From the NCBI RefSeq assembly GCF_014779555.2, contig NZ_CP094357.1, forward strand, positions 5,704,001 to 5,768,000: a DNA stretch of 64,000 nt, given 5' to 3'. This stretch comes from Lysobacter capsici (GTDB taxonomy: Bacteria; Pseudomonadota; Gammaproteobacteria; Xanthomonadales; Xanthomonadaceae). Below, in pieces: positions 45,956 to 54,735 of the stretch. Position 1 is the first letter of the stretch. Each line of letters opens with the position of its first letter. The position numbers and the translations under genes were made by a program. The notes under the pieces are model-generated. The model had not been told where the DNA came from and did not search any database. It saw nothing but the letters and a program-made list of their open reading frames with translations.

Positions 45956-46945
45956 TCATTGACGCGGCGCTTCCACCGTCGCGAGCAGCGCGTGCAACAC
46001 ATCGTCGGGCGACTGGCCTTCGATCTGCAGCTCCGGCGCCAGCGCGATGCGATGGCGCAGCACCGGCTTGGCGATTTCGCGCACGTCGTCGGGGGTGACG
46101 AAATCGCGATCCGACAGCACCGCCTGCGCGCGCGCCGCGCGGATCAGGCCGAGGCTGCCGCGCGGACCGGCGCCGAGCGAGATGCCGGCCCAGTCGCGGG
46201 TCTTGCCGACGATGCGCACCACGTAGTCGATCACCGCCTCGTCCACCCGCACCAGCGCGGTGCCCTGCTGCATCGCCACGATCTCTTCCGGACCGAGCAC
46301 GCGCCGCACCTGAGACAGATCGAAATCCGACGCGCTGCGGCCCAGGCTGACCGCGGTGACCATGCGCTTTTCGTCGGCGCGGCTGGGGTAGTCGATCAGG
46401 ATCTTCAGCAGGAAACGATCCAGCTGCGCTTCGGGCAGCGGATACGTACCTTCCTGCTCGACTGGATTCTGCGTGGCCAGGGTCAGGAACGGCGGAGGCA
46501 GTTCGAAGCTGTGGCCTTCGATGGTGACCTGCAGTTCCTGCATCGCTTCGAGCAAGGCCGACTGGGTCTTGGCCGGGGCGCGGTTGATTTCGTCGGCCAA
46601 CAGCAGATTGGTGAACACCGGGCCGCGACGGATGTTGAAGCTCTCCGTCTTGGGGTCGTACACCGCGTGGCCGCTGATGTCGCTGGGCATCAGGTCGGGG
46701 GTGAACTGCACGCGCGCATAGCCGCAGTCCAGGGCCTTGGACAGCGCGCGCACCACCAGGGTCTTGCCCAGGCCGGGCACGCCTTCGAGCAACGCGTGAC
46801 CGCCGGCGAGCAGCGCGATCAGGATCTGGTCGAGCACGTCGGCTTGGCCGATGAAGGCCTTGCTGACTTCGTCGCGCACGGCGGCGGCGCGTTGCGCCAG
46901 CGCGGTGCCGGTGATCGGAACGAGCGGGGCGGCGTCGAGGCTCAT
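45956..46945 (-). CDS. MoxR-family AAA+ ATPase
   Basis: The 329-residue ATPase has Walker A GVPGLGKT, Walker B LLLADEINR, sensor 1 segment LATQNPVEQEGTYPLPEAQLDRF and an arginine-rich C-terminal helical part. MoxR proteins act as chaperones for vWA or DUF58 partners; the partner is encoded next. Starts MSLDAAPLV, overlapping the DUF4350 gene end by four bases. Confidence 0.93.
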   Translation of the reverse strand: MSLDAAPLVPITGTALAQRAAAVRDEVSKAFIGQADVLDQILIALLAGGHALLEGVPGLGKTLVVRALSKALDCGYARVQFTPDLMPSDISGHAVYDPKTESFNIRRGPVFTNLLLADEINRAPAKTQSALLEAMQELQVTIEGHSFELPPPFLTLATQNPVEQEGTYPLPEAQLDRFLLKILIDYPSRADEKRMVTAVSLGRSASDFDLSQVRRVLGPEEIVAMQQGTALVRVDEAVIDYVVRIVGKTRDWAGISLGAGPRGSLGLIRAARAQAVLSDRDFVTPDDVREIAKPVLRHRIALAPELQIEGQSPDDVLHALLATVEAPRQ

Positions 46946-48156
46946 AAGCGGTTTCTCATGCGGATCAAAGTGGCGATGCGGGTGCGGAACGCGGCGTGGT
47001 CGCGCGTCAGCGGCTGGGTCAGGGCGTCGCCGATCGCGGCGGCGCCCAGGGTCGGGTCTTGCTTGTAACGTTCCACCAGCAGCGCGACCTGTTCCTGGCC
47101 CTGCTGCGCGGCGGCGTACGGGTCGCGGCGGCGCAGGCGCAGCAGGAAGGCGCGGCGCGCGGCTTCGTACAGGATCGCGCCGTAGCCGTAGCGGTAGATG
47201 TGTTCGCCGCTGGCGACGATGTGTTCGAGCAGCGAACGCCGCTCCAGCGCCGGCGCCGGCCGCAGCGGGCCGAAGCGCTGGGTGCGCTGCCACAGCCAGC
47301 CCAGCAGCCACAGCAGCAACGGCAACCAGGCCATCCAGCTGTTGAAGATCAGGGTCTTCCACAGCGACGGCACTTCCGCCGCGTAGATCAGATGGATGGT
47401 GCCGGCGCGGTAATTCGGCGCCAGCAGCTGCCGCGCGAACGCCGCGTTGGCCGGCGCGGCGATTTCGTCGGTGCCGAAACTGAAGGCGCTCAGCAAGGGA
47501 TTGGCGTTGCCGCGGTTGGACAAAAAGTCCATGTCGGCAAGCACGTCGACCGAGCCCTTGCCGCGCGGGAAGCGCGCATAGACGTAGGCTTCGTCTTCAT
47601 CGCCCCAGGCGTAGTCGGGCTCGACATCGCTGTTGTAGTAGTAGAACCGGCGCGCGTTGCAGAACAGGCTCTGTTGCTCGAGCCCGCGTTCGTACAGGCC
47701 GACGCAGTCGTTGCGCTGGTCCTGCGGGCTGCTGTCCTCGGCGTCGAGCAAGGTCAGGCCGAGCGTATCGAGCACCGGCACCGGCGATTCGCCGAGCTTG
47801 TCGCGCAGCGGCGGCGTGCGCACGATCAGATGACCGCCGCGTTCGACCCAGCCGAGCAGTGCGTCGGCATCGGCTTTCGACAGCGTGCGCGGGTCGCGGT
47901 AGATCAGCACCGTGTCGCGCGGCTGCAGCGGATGCAGGGCCAGCGCCAGGCGCTGGCGCGCGTCGACCTTGACCTTGTCGTTGCGCAGGGCGAGCTTGAG
48001 GATGTACAGCGGGTTGCTGGCCGCTTCGCCGCTGCGCGGCTCTTCGACCTCTTCCTCGACCTTGACGTAGTTGCTGCGCCACAGCGAAACGCCGAGCAGC
48101 AACGCGGCGATCAGCACCACCGCGCCGACGATCGTGAACACGAGATTGCGGTTCAT
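46942..48156 (-). CDS. DUF4350 membrane protein
   Basis: The 404-residue protein has an N-terminal helix (about 6-26), a large extracytoplasmic domain resembling a GATase-like fold (DTVLIYRDPRTLS, GGHLIVRTPP) and a second helix (about 285-305) before a cytoplasmic tail. This is the layout of DUF4350 proteins in MoxR operons. The ATG at 48156 overlaps the previous stop as ATGA; a GTG three codons upstream is rejected. Confidence 0.82.
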   Translation of the reverse strand: MNRNLVFTIVGAVVLIAALLLGVSLWRSNYVKVEEEVEEPRSGEAASNPLYILKLALRNDKVKVDARQRLALALHPLQPRDTVLIYRDPRTLSKADADALLGWVERGGHLIVRTPPLRDKLGESPVPVLDTLGLTLLDAEDSSPQDQRNDCVGLYERGLEQQSLFCNARRFYYYNSDVEPDYAWGDEDEAYVYARFPRGKGSVDVLADMDFLSNRGNANPLLSAFSFGTDEIAAPANAAFARQLLAPNYRAGTIHLIYAAEVPSLWKTLIFNSWMAWLPLLLWLLGWLWQRTQRFGPLRPAPALERRSLLEHIVASGEHIYRYGYGAILYEAARRAFLLRLRRRDPYAAAQQGQEQVALLVERYKQDPTLGAAAIGDALTQPLTRDHAAFRTRIATLIRMRNRL

Positions 48157-49817
48157 ACCGCCCACCCGAAGCGCTGGCTGAGCTGGCCGACCAGATCGTC
48201 GAAGTCCTGCGGCTCGGGCAGGCTTTCGGCGTAGGCCGCGTACTGCCAGGTGCGCACGGCGCGCGCGAACACGTCGCGGTCCTCAGCCGAGCCGAGCTTG
48301 CGCGAGGCGCGCAGGCACTGCGCCTCGGTCGCGCCGGGCACCAGCACGATGTCGGCGCGCTTGGCCATGGACTCGACCGCCGCGCGGTACATAAGCGCGA
48401 GCGCGTCGCGATGGCGGCCGGCCTGCCACAGCCGGCGGATCGCGGTGGGCAGATTGTCGGGCAGCGGTTCGGGTTCGCTATGCACCGCGGTGCGCACGCC
48501 GGGCGGCGCCTGCTCCTCTTCGCTGGCGCCGCCGCGGAACCAGCCCAGCCAGCGGCCTAGAGTGAACAACAGCAAGCCGACGATCACCGCCACCACGGCC
48601 CACATCAGCACTTTCGCCACCGCGGCCAGTCCGCCGCCGAGGCCTTCGAACTTGGACGGATCGACCGGCTTGGGCTCGTCTTTCTTTTTCTTCTTGGCCT
48701 CGTGCTTGGGCTTCCACACCATCTGCTTGCGCTTGGGCGCGACCGTGGGGTCGTTCATCGCCTTGGCCACCGCATCGCGCATGGCGCGGTCGTCGCTGCG
48801 CTGCTCGCCGTAGATCTCGTTCAAGGTCGACGGCAGGCGCTTGGCTTTCTTGCCGTCGACCAGGCCGCGGATCGGCGCGCTGGTGGGTTCGTATTCTTCT
48901 TCATCGCCTTGTTCATCGTCGCCGCTTGCCTGCGCGGGTGGCGCCTGCGTCGACGACGGCGCCTGCACCGCGGATGCGTCGGGCGCCGACGGCTCCTGTG
49001 CTTGCGCATCGGCCAGCCAGCCGAAGGTCAGGCACAACGCCAGGAAAGTCGGCGCGGCCGCCGCGGCCAGGCGCGCGCGCAGGCGGCGGAACACGATCTC
49101 GATGTCCCAGCCTTCGATATCGGTGCGGCGATTGAGGTACAGGCCGAAACCGGCGCCGACGTAGAACGGCTCGATCACGCTGACCGCGATCCAGGCCAGC
49201 AGATTCAACATCGCGTTGAACCACTGCGGCTGCTCGGTGAACGATTCCAGCAAGGCCTTGAAGGTGTCGGGCAGGTAATCGAACGGGATGAACATCATCG
49301 CGCCGAGCAAGGTGCCGATCACCAGCAGGATTTCGAAATGCACGCACACCAGGGTCAGCAGCGCGCACATGCCGTAGACCGGCGCGCCGAGCGCCGCGCG
49401 GCGTTGACGCGCCTCGCTGCCGCTGCCGCCTTCGAGCAGGTCCACCGGCAGGTACAGCGAACGCGCCGGGCCGAGCCGGCGCCAGGTCAGGTACGGCAAC
49501 CACCAGCGCGCGCCCCAGCGGAACTGGGCGCGCACGGTCTGGCGCGTGCCGGGGGTTTCGCCGAACACCGCGCGCGAGATCACGAACAACACGATGCGGT
49601 CGAACCACGGCTTGAGCCACCACATCAGCAGGCCCGACAGCCACAGCAGGTCCAGCGCCCAGCCGACCGCGTTGAGCAGCACCAGGATCGGCACGGTCAC
49701 CAGCAGCCAGGGTTTCCAGATCGCGCCGGCGTGGCGGCGCACCAGGGCCATGCCGAGTTCGGCGGCTTCCCAGGAGGTGCGCGGACGCAGGGTGACGGTG
49801 AGCGCTTCGAGTTTCAT
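48153..49817 (-). CDS. Multi-helix membrane protein with DUF4129 domain
   Basis: The 554-residue protein begins with several membrane helices (about 40-265), followed by an acidic and proline-rich linker with QEPSAPDAS and DDEQGDEEEYEP, a lysine-rich patch, a further helix (about 408-430) and a C-terminal DUF4129 domain (AIRRLWQAGRHRDALALMYRA) in the cytoplasm. The region before the linker is longer than in simple DUF4129 proteins. Function unknown; it is presumably part of the MoxR-linked envelope complex. Confidence 0.8.
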   Translation of the reverse strand: MKLEALTVTLRPRTSWEAAELGMALVRRHAGAIWKPWLLVTVPILVLLNAVGWALDLLWLSGLLMWWLKPWFDRIVLFVISRAVFGETPGTRQTVRAQFRWGARWWLPYLTWRRLGPARSLYLPVDLLEGGSGSEARQRRAALGAPVYGMCALLTLVCVHFEILLVIGTLLGAMMFIPFDYLPDTFKALLESFTEQPQWFNAMLNLLAWIAVSVIEPFYVGAGFGLYLNRRTDIEGWDIEIVFRRLRARLAAAAAPTFLALCLTFGWLADAQAQEPSAPDASAVQAPSSTQAPPAQASGDDEQGDEEEYEPTSAPIRGLVDGKKAKRLPSTLNEIYGEQRSDDRAMRDAVAKAMNDPTVAPKRKQMVWKPKHEAKKKKKDEPKPVDPSKFEGLGGGLAAVAKVLMWAVVAVIVGLLLFTLGRWLGWFRGGASEEEQAPPGVRTAVHSEPEPLPDNLPTAIRRLWQAGRHRDALALMYRAAVESMAKRADIVLVPGATEAQCLRASRKLGSAEDRDVFARAVRTWQYAAYAESLPEPQDFDDLVGQLSQRFGWAV

Positions 49818-50827
49818 GCGGCGTCTTCGTCGTCGCGATGGATCGCGTTGCGGCCGCCGCGCAGCAGCCAGGCGAACACCAGCAGCCACAGCACCGCGCC
49901 GACCGCGTACTTGATCGGCGCCGGGATGCTGGAAATCGACGACCAGAACGCCTCGACGAAGGCCGCGAACACCAGCATCGCGAACACGCCGATGCAGATC
50001 TTGGCGCCGCGCCGGCCGCCGTGGATCAGCGAATCGATGCGCCGGCGCTGGCCCGGCGCGATCAGGCTCAGGCCCAGACGCAGGCCGGCGCCGCCGGAGA
50101 TCACGATCGCGGTGAGTTCGGGCGCCGAATGGCCGGCGACGAAGCGCCAGAACGGATCGCCGTGGCCGACCGCCTGCAGGTGACCGGCGACGCCGCCGAT
50201 CATGATGCCGTTGAAGATCAGCACGAACACCGTGCCCAGCCCGGCCAGCAAACCGCTGGCGAAGGTCTGGAAACCGATGCCGACGTTGTTGCCGATGTAA
50301 TGGGCGAACATCTGCAGATCGTCTTCGTTGGTGCGGCCCAGGTCGCCCTTGCCGGCCGGGTCGTACATCTGCTCGAAGTTGGCCAGGCTCTGCGCGTCGA
50401 ACAGGCCGGCGGCGAGGTCGGGCTTGATCTGGATGGCGACGAAGATGGTCACCAGCGGCACCACGAACAACAGCGCCGCGGCCAGCATGCAGCGGGCCTC
50501 GGCGCGCACCAGCCGCGGAAAGCCGGCCAGCAGGAATTCGACCGCGCGCCGCCAATGCACCGGCTTGGTCTGGTACAGCACGCTGTGGCCGCGCTGCATC
50601 AACTGCTGCAGGCGGTCGGTGACCACCGCGCTGTAGCCGCGCCGCCGCGCCAGCGCGAGCTGCTGGCACAGCCGGCGATGGCGCGCGGGCAGTTCGTCGT
50701 CGGCGATGCCGGTCCATTCGCGCCGATGGCGGCGCGCGTCGCGCGCGCTGACCGAGCGTTTTTCCAGCCACAGCTCGAAATCGCGCCATTCGGCCTGGTG
50801 GCGTTCGACGAAGCGTTCCTGTCTCAT
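49814..50827 (-). CDS. SpoIIM family membrane protein
   Basis: The 337-residue protein has a basic N-terminal domain of about 100 residues and four or five membrane helices, with the SpoIIM/DUF95 signature HSAPELTAIVISGGAGLRLG near residue 235. In spore formers SpoIIM acts in engulfment; here, in a non-spore-former, it is a usual member of RDD-MoxR loci and may control envelope remodelling. Overlaps both neighbours by four bases. Confidence 0.85.
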   Translation of the reverse strand: MRQERFVERHQAEWRDFELWLEKRSVSARDARRHRREWTGIADDELPARHRRLCQQLALARRRGYSAVVTDRLQQLMQRGHSVLYQTKPVHWRRAVEFLLAGFPRLVRAEARCMLAAALLFVVPLVTIFVAIQIKPDLAAGLFDAQSLANFEQMYDPAGKGDLGRTNEDDLQMFAHYIGNNVGIGFQTFASGLLAGLGTVFVLIFNGIMIGGVAGHLQAVGHGDPFWRFVAGHSAPELTAIVISGGAGLRLGLSLIAPGQRRRIDSLIHGGRRGAKICIGVFAMLVFAAFVEAFWSSISSIPAPIKYAVGAVLWLLVFAWLLRGGRNAIHRDDEDAA

Positions 50828-51507
50828 CGGCGGCCCAGCAACCAGTTGGCGATGCCGTACAGGCGCACCACCGCGGCCTGGCCGCGCGACAGGGTCAGCG
50901 GTTCGACCAGCTCGGCCAGTTCGGCCTGACGCGCCGCGGTCAGGCGCGGCGCGCGTTCGGCGAAGGCGACCACGGCCGCCTGTTCGTGTTGCAGCAGGAC
51001 GATGGTCGGCGCGAGCGCCGGCGCGACCTGCGCTTCGTACAAGGTCTGCTGGCGCGCGGCGTGGACGACCAGCGTGCCGGCGACCATGTCGCCCAGGCGC
51101 CGGCCCCAGGGATCGATCAGGCTGGTCACCAGACCGACCGCATACCCCACCGGCAGCGCATCGACCACGCGCAGCAGATTGCGGGTGAACGAGGCCATCC
51201 AGCCGACCGGCGCGCCGTCGGCGGCGACCACGCGCAGGCCCAGCGCCCATTTGCCGGGCGTGCGGCCCTGCATCAGCACTTCGAACAGGACCATGTAGAA
51301 CCAGCTCAGCACGAAGGTCACCAGCATCAAGATCGCGTAGCCGGCGCCGCCGAACAGCGCGGTCAGCAATTGGTACAGCGCCAGGTAGATCGCGATGCGC
51401 GCGACCAGGTCGAGCACATAGGCGAGCGCGCGCGGCAGCGGCCCGGCCGCGCGCAGGTGCAGCGCCACGCCCTCGGGCGTCACCACATGGCGGTAGGTGT
51501 CGAGCAT
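50824..51507 (-). CDS. RDD family membrane protein
   Basis: The 227-residue protein has the RDD domain: an ALAYVLDLVARIAIY helix near residue 27, a second and third helix, and GRTPGKWALGLRVV. The last 60 residues are soluble with many Ala, Glu and Arg. RDD proteins are proposed Na+/H+ or channel-like proteins, but this is not certain. It has the second RDD protein directly upstream. Confidence 0.85.
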   Translation of the reverse strand: MLDTYRHVVTPEGVALHLRAAGPLPRALAYVLDLVARIAIYLALYQLLTALFGGAGYAILMLVTFVLSWFYMVLFEVLMQGRTPGKWALGLRVVAADGAPVGWMASFTRNLLRVVDALPVGYAVGLVTSLIDPWGRRLGDMVAGTLVVHAARQQTLYEAQVAPALAPTIVLLQHEQAAVVAFAERAPRLTAARQAELAELVEPLTLSRGQAAVVRLYGIANWLLGRR

Positions 51508-52019
51508 CAGACGATGACGACCTTGGTGTCGGCCAGCAAATCGTGCAGGCAGCGGCTTTCCTCGCCGAAGATCCATACGACATTGATCAGCGAGAACATC
51601 AAGCCGATGCACGGCACTTGTTCGATGATCCCGATCACCAGCATGCGCAGGCCGAAGATGCGGCCGAAGCTGGCATCGGTGCCGTCGTTGCGCACGATCT
51701 TGATCCGCATCCAGCGCTTGCCCAGAGTCTGCGAGGACTGCGCCAGCAGCACCAGCTGATAAATGAACAAGCCCAGCGCGGCCAGCAGCGCGACGCAGGA
51801 GGTGATCAGCTGCAGCGGCGAGGGGTCCTTGCTGTCGGGTTCGAGCCCGACCGCGACGAACAACGGAAAGAAGCACACCATCATCAGGCCCCAGTCGATC
51901 AGACGCGCGACCAGGCGAATCCACGGATCGGCCTTGATGGTCCGGTCGTCCACCCAGGCATGGGCCGGCAACGGCGGCGGCGCGGTCGGCGCGGCGTACG
52001 GATTCTGCAAGTCTTCCAT
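51507..52019 (-). CDS. RDD family membrane protein, first gene of operon
   Basis: The 170-residue protein has a proline-rich cytosolic lead (about 30 residues, NPYAAPTAPPP), then the RDD domain (IRLVARLIDWGLMM, SQTLGKRWMRIKIV) with four helices. It overlaps the second RDD gene by one base and begins the seven-gene unit, whose promoter should lie just upstream, in the short gap to the carbonic-anhydrase-like gene. The ATG chosen follows 19 upstream codons without features. Confidence 0.85.
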   Translation of the reverse strand: MEDLQNPYAAPTAPPPLPAHAWVDDRTIKADPWIRLVARLIDWGLMMVCFFPLFVAVGLEPDSKDPSPLQLITSCVALLAALGLFIYQLVLLAQSSQTLGKRWMRIKIVRNDGTDASFGRIFGLRMLVIGIIEQVPCIGLMFSLINVVWIFGEESRCLHDLLADTKVVIV

Positions 52020-52086
52020 GCGGTACCGAGTCCTGAGTCCTGCTTTTTCCCCTGCCGCGACTGTAAACGCGGCCACCGGGCCATGG

Positions 52087-52629
52087 CTAGCCCGGCGTCA
52101 TGCCCAGGTAACGGTCCTTCAGGCGCACATAGTGCTGCGCGCTGTATTGCAATTGCTCGATCTCGCGCTCGCTGAGCGTGCGCGCCAGCCGGGCCGGATT
52201 GCCGACCCACAGCTCGCCCTCGCCGACCACCTTGCCCGGCGCGATCACCGCGCCGGCGCCGACGAAGCCGAAACGCGAGACGCGGGCGCCGTCGAGAATC
52301 TTCGCGCCCATGCCGATCAGGGCGAATTCGTCGATGGTGCAGGCGTGGACGATGGCGCCGTGGCCGATGGTCACGTCGTTGGCGATCACCGTCGGCAGAC
52401 CGCCGGGACGGGTGAACGGACCTTCGTGGGTGACATGCACGATGGTGCCATCCTGCACATTGGTGCGCGCGCCGATGACGATCGAATTGACGTCGCCGCG
52501 GACCACGCAGCCGGGCCAGATCGACACATCGTCGCCCAGGGTGACCGCGCCGATGACGGTCGCGGCGGGATCGACGTAGACGCGTTCGCCCAGGCTGGGG
52601 AAGGCATCGAGATAAGGACGTAGGCTCAT
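52087..52629 (-). CDS. Gamma-class carbonic anhydrase-like protein (YrdA type)
   Basis: The 180-residue protein is a left-handed beta-helix trimer of the gamma-carbonic-anhydrase family, with hexapeptide turns (VIGAVTLGDDVSIWPG, IGHGAIVHACTI) and the three likely zinc histidines in HVTHEG and IGHGAIVHA. It may bind zinc in the cytoplasm; enzyme activity of YrdA-type proteins is uncertain. It lies 67 bases before the RDD operon on the same strand. Confidence 0.9.
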   Translation of the reverse strand: MSLRPYLDAFPSLGERVYVDPAATVIGAVTLGDDVSIWPGCVVRGDVNSIVIGARTNVQDGTIVHVTHEGPFTRPGGLPTVIANDVTIGHGAIVHACTIDEFALIGMGAKILDGARVSRFGFVGAGAVIAPGKVVGEGELWVGNPARLARTLSEREIEQLQYSAQHYVRLKDRYLGMTPG

Positions 52630-52915
52630 GCCGCTAGTGTAAGCGGTGAGGCGCGACGCGCGTCGCCGCGAACGGCAGTCGACACGCAGGGCAAGCCGGT
52701 CCGCGTCGGCCGCGCCGCGCATCGGCGCGGCTTGACGGCGAAACCCGGGACGTTCGTGGCGGGGTATCAGACCGGCTGCGTCCGCCGCGATCGCGACATG
52801 CACGGCCGCCTCCGCCCCGCCGCCCGCACAACGGCCGCCGCGCCCCCCTCGCCTGACCTCTGCCGCCCCACCGCCGGCACACTTCCGTGCGGCGCGGGCG
52901 ACTACACTGCGGCGT

Positions 52916-54343
52916 ATGGACATCCTCGCCGACACGCCCGTGACCGACCTGCCCGCGACTCGCGAACGCCTGCGCACCGCCTGGCAGGCCCGCAAGCCCG
53001 ACCTGGCCCAGCGCCGCGCCGACCTGATCCGCCTGCGCGACGCGTTCCGCGCCCGCGTGCCGCAGATGGACGCGGCGATCCGCGCCGACTTCGGCCACCG
53101 CTCCAGCCACGAGAATCTGCTGTCCGAAGCGATGATCACCCTGGCCGAGATCGACCACGCGATCAGCCACCTGCGCCGCTGGACGCGTCCGCGCGGCGCC
53201 TCGGTCGGCTGGCGCTTCTGGCCGGCGCGCGCGGAAATCCGGCCCGAGCCGGTCGGCGTGGTCGGCATCCTGTCGCCGTGGAATTACCCGGTGAACCTGG
53301 CCCTGGTGCCGGTCGTCTCGGCGATCGCCGCCGGCAACCACGTCTTCCTCAAGCCGTCCGAGCACACCCCGCGCACCTCGCAGTTCCTGCGCGAATTGCT
53401 GGCCGACGTATTCCCCGAAGACCGCGTCGCGGTCGCGCTGGGCGGAGCGGAGGTCGGCGCGGCGTTCTCGGCGCTGCCGTTCGACCATCTGCTGTTCACC
53501 GGCTCGACCGCGGTCGGGCGCAAGGTCATGGCCGCGGCCGCGCCGCACCTGACCCCGGTGACCCTGGAACTGGGCGGCAAGGCGCCGGCGCTGATCTGCG
53601 CCGACTACCCGATCGACCTGGCCGCCGCGCGCATCGCCAGCGGCAAGTGGTTCAACGCCGGCCAGACCTGCATCGGCGTGGACTATGTGCTGGTCGACGC
53701 CGCGCGCCGCGACGAACTGGTCGCCGCGCTGCAGAAGCAATTGCGCGAGCGCTACGGCGACCTGCACGCGCCGCAGGACTACACCCGCATCATCAACGCC
53801 AGCCAGTACGCGCGCCTGTCGGGTTATCTGGACGACGCGCGCAACCGCGGCCTGCAGGTGATCGAACCGTTCGCCGATCCGGCTCTGCGCGAACAGCGTC
53901 AAGCCGAACGCATCTTCCCGCCGGCGCTGGTGATCGATCCCGATCCCGACGCGCAGGTCATGCAGCACGAAATCTTCGGCCCGATCCTGCCGGTGCTGTC
54001 CTATCGCACCCTCGATGAAGCCATCGCCCGCATCAACGCGCTCGACCGGCCGCTGGCGCTGTATCCGTTCGGCAACGACCGCGCGCAGATCGAGAAGATC
54101 CTCGCCAACACCCTGTCCGGCGGCGTCACCGTCAACGACACCCTGCTGCACTTCGGCGTCCACGACCTGCCGTTCGGCGGCATCGGCCCCAGCGGCATCG
54201 GCGCGATCCACGGCCGCAACGGCTTCGACACTTTCAGCAAGCTGCTGCCGGTGTTCCATCAGCGCCGGCTGGTCGCCAGCGATCTGCTCAAGCCGCCGTA
54301 CAAGGGCACCATCGACAAGATGATCCGCTGGCTGGCGAAATAA
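52916..54343 (+). CDS. Coniferyl-aldehyde-type dehydrogenase
   Basis: The 475-residue NAD(P)-dependent enzyme is a class 3 aldehyde dehydrogenase. It has catalytic Cys252 in GQTCIG, Glu218 in ELGGKAP, Asn-containing SPWNYPVN and FTGSTAVG. Its closest named group is coniferyl aldehyde dehydrogenase, which oxidises aromatic or medium-chain aldehydes; substrate here is not known. It is divergent from the carbonic-anhydrase-like gene. Confidence 0.9.
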   Translation: MDILADTPVTDLPATRERLRTAWQARKPDLAQRRADLIRLRDAFRARVPQMDAAIRADFGHRSSHENLLSEAMITLAEIDHAISHLRRWTRPRGASVGWRFWPARAEIRPEPVGVVGILSPWNYPVNLALVPVVSAIAAGNHVFLKPSEHTPRTSQFLRELLADVFPEDRVAVALGGAEVGAAFSALPFDHLLFTGSTAVGRKVMAAAAPHLTPVTLELGGKAPALICADYPIDLAAARIASGKWFNAGQTCIGVDYVLVDAARRDELVAALQKQLRERYGDLHAPQDYTRIINASQYARLSGYLDDARNRGLQVIEPFADPALREQRQAERIFPPALVIDPDPDAQVMQHEIFGPILPVLSYRTLDEAIARINALDRPLALYPFGNDRAQIEKILANTLSGGVTVNDTLLHFGVHDLPFGGIGPSGIGAIHGRNGFDTFSKLLPVFHQRRLVASDLLKPPYKGTIDKMIRWLAK

Positions 54344-54497
54344 TCACCACGGTTCGGCCGGCATCGAGCGCGCGTGGCGATGCCCGCGCGCGATGCGACG
54401 ATCCACCGCAGCGGCCCGATCGATGCCACGCGGATGCACACCACAAAGCCGCCGCGCGAACCGACCCGCATCGGCCCACGCAGCACGGCGAATCCGG

Positions 54498-54625
54498 CTT
54501 TTGCCCACTTTGAAAAAGGGGGCAGCATTCGCGCAGCGAATGCGGGGGATTTGCTTTTGCTCTTGATCTTGCTGCGACACGGACCGGCCCAAACAAAACA
54601 GCTAAATCCGCTTTGCCTTTTTCAA
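54498..54625. repeat. Dispersed repeat, family A, copy 4
   Basis: Here the hairpin is GCATTCGC, loop GCA, GCGAATGC (54525-54543), followed by GGGGGATTTGCTTTTGC. The right half is strongly degenerate. Compared with copy 1, one base pair of the stem is changed on both sides (C-G to T-A), keeping the pairing. The 392-base gap around it contains no gene. Confidence 0.7.
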
Positions 54626-54735
54626 CCGCCGGACCGGCAACAGCCAAAGCCCCACGCTTAAATCCAGGCGAATCGATGCGATGATCCGTCCGCCGGCCTC
54701 AACCCCGGCCACCGACACTGCACGAGACGCATGCC

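Noticed and set aside
48153-50789. An 878-codon reading joining SpoIIM and DUF4129 regions
   Set aside because: The N-terminal 300 residues are a shadow of the SpoIIM gene. The DUF4129 protein starts at 49817, directly overlapping the SpoIIM stop.
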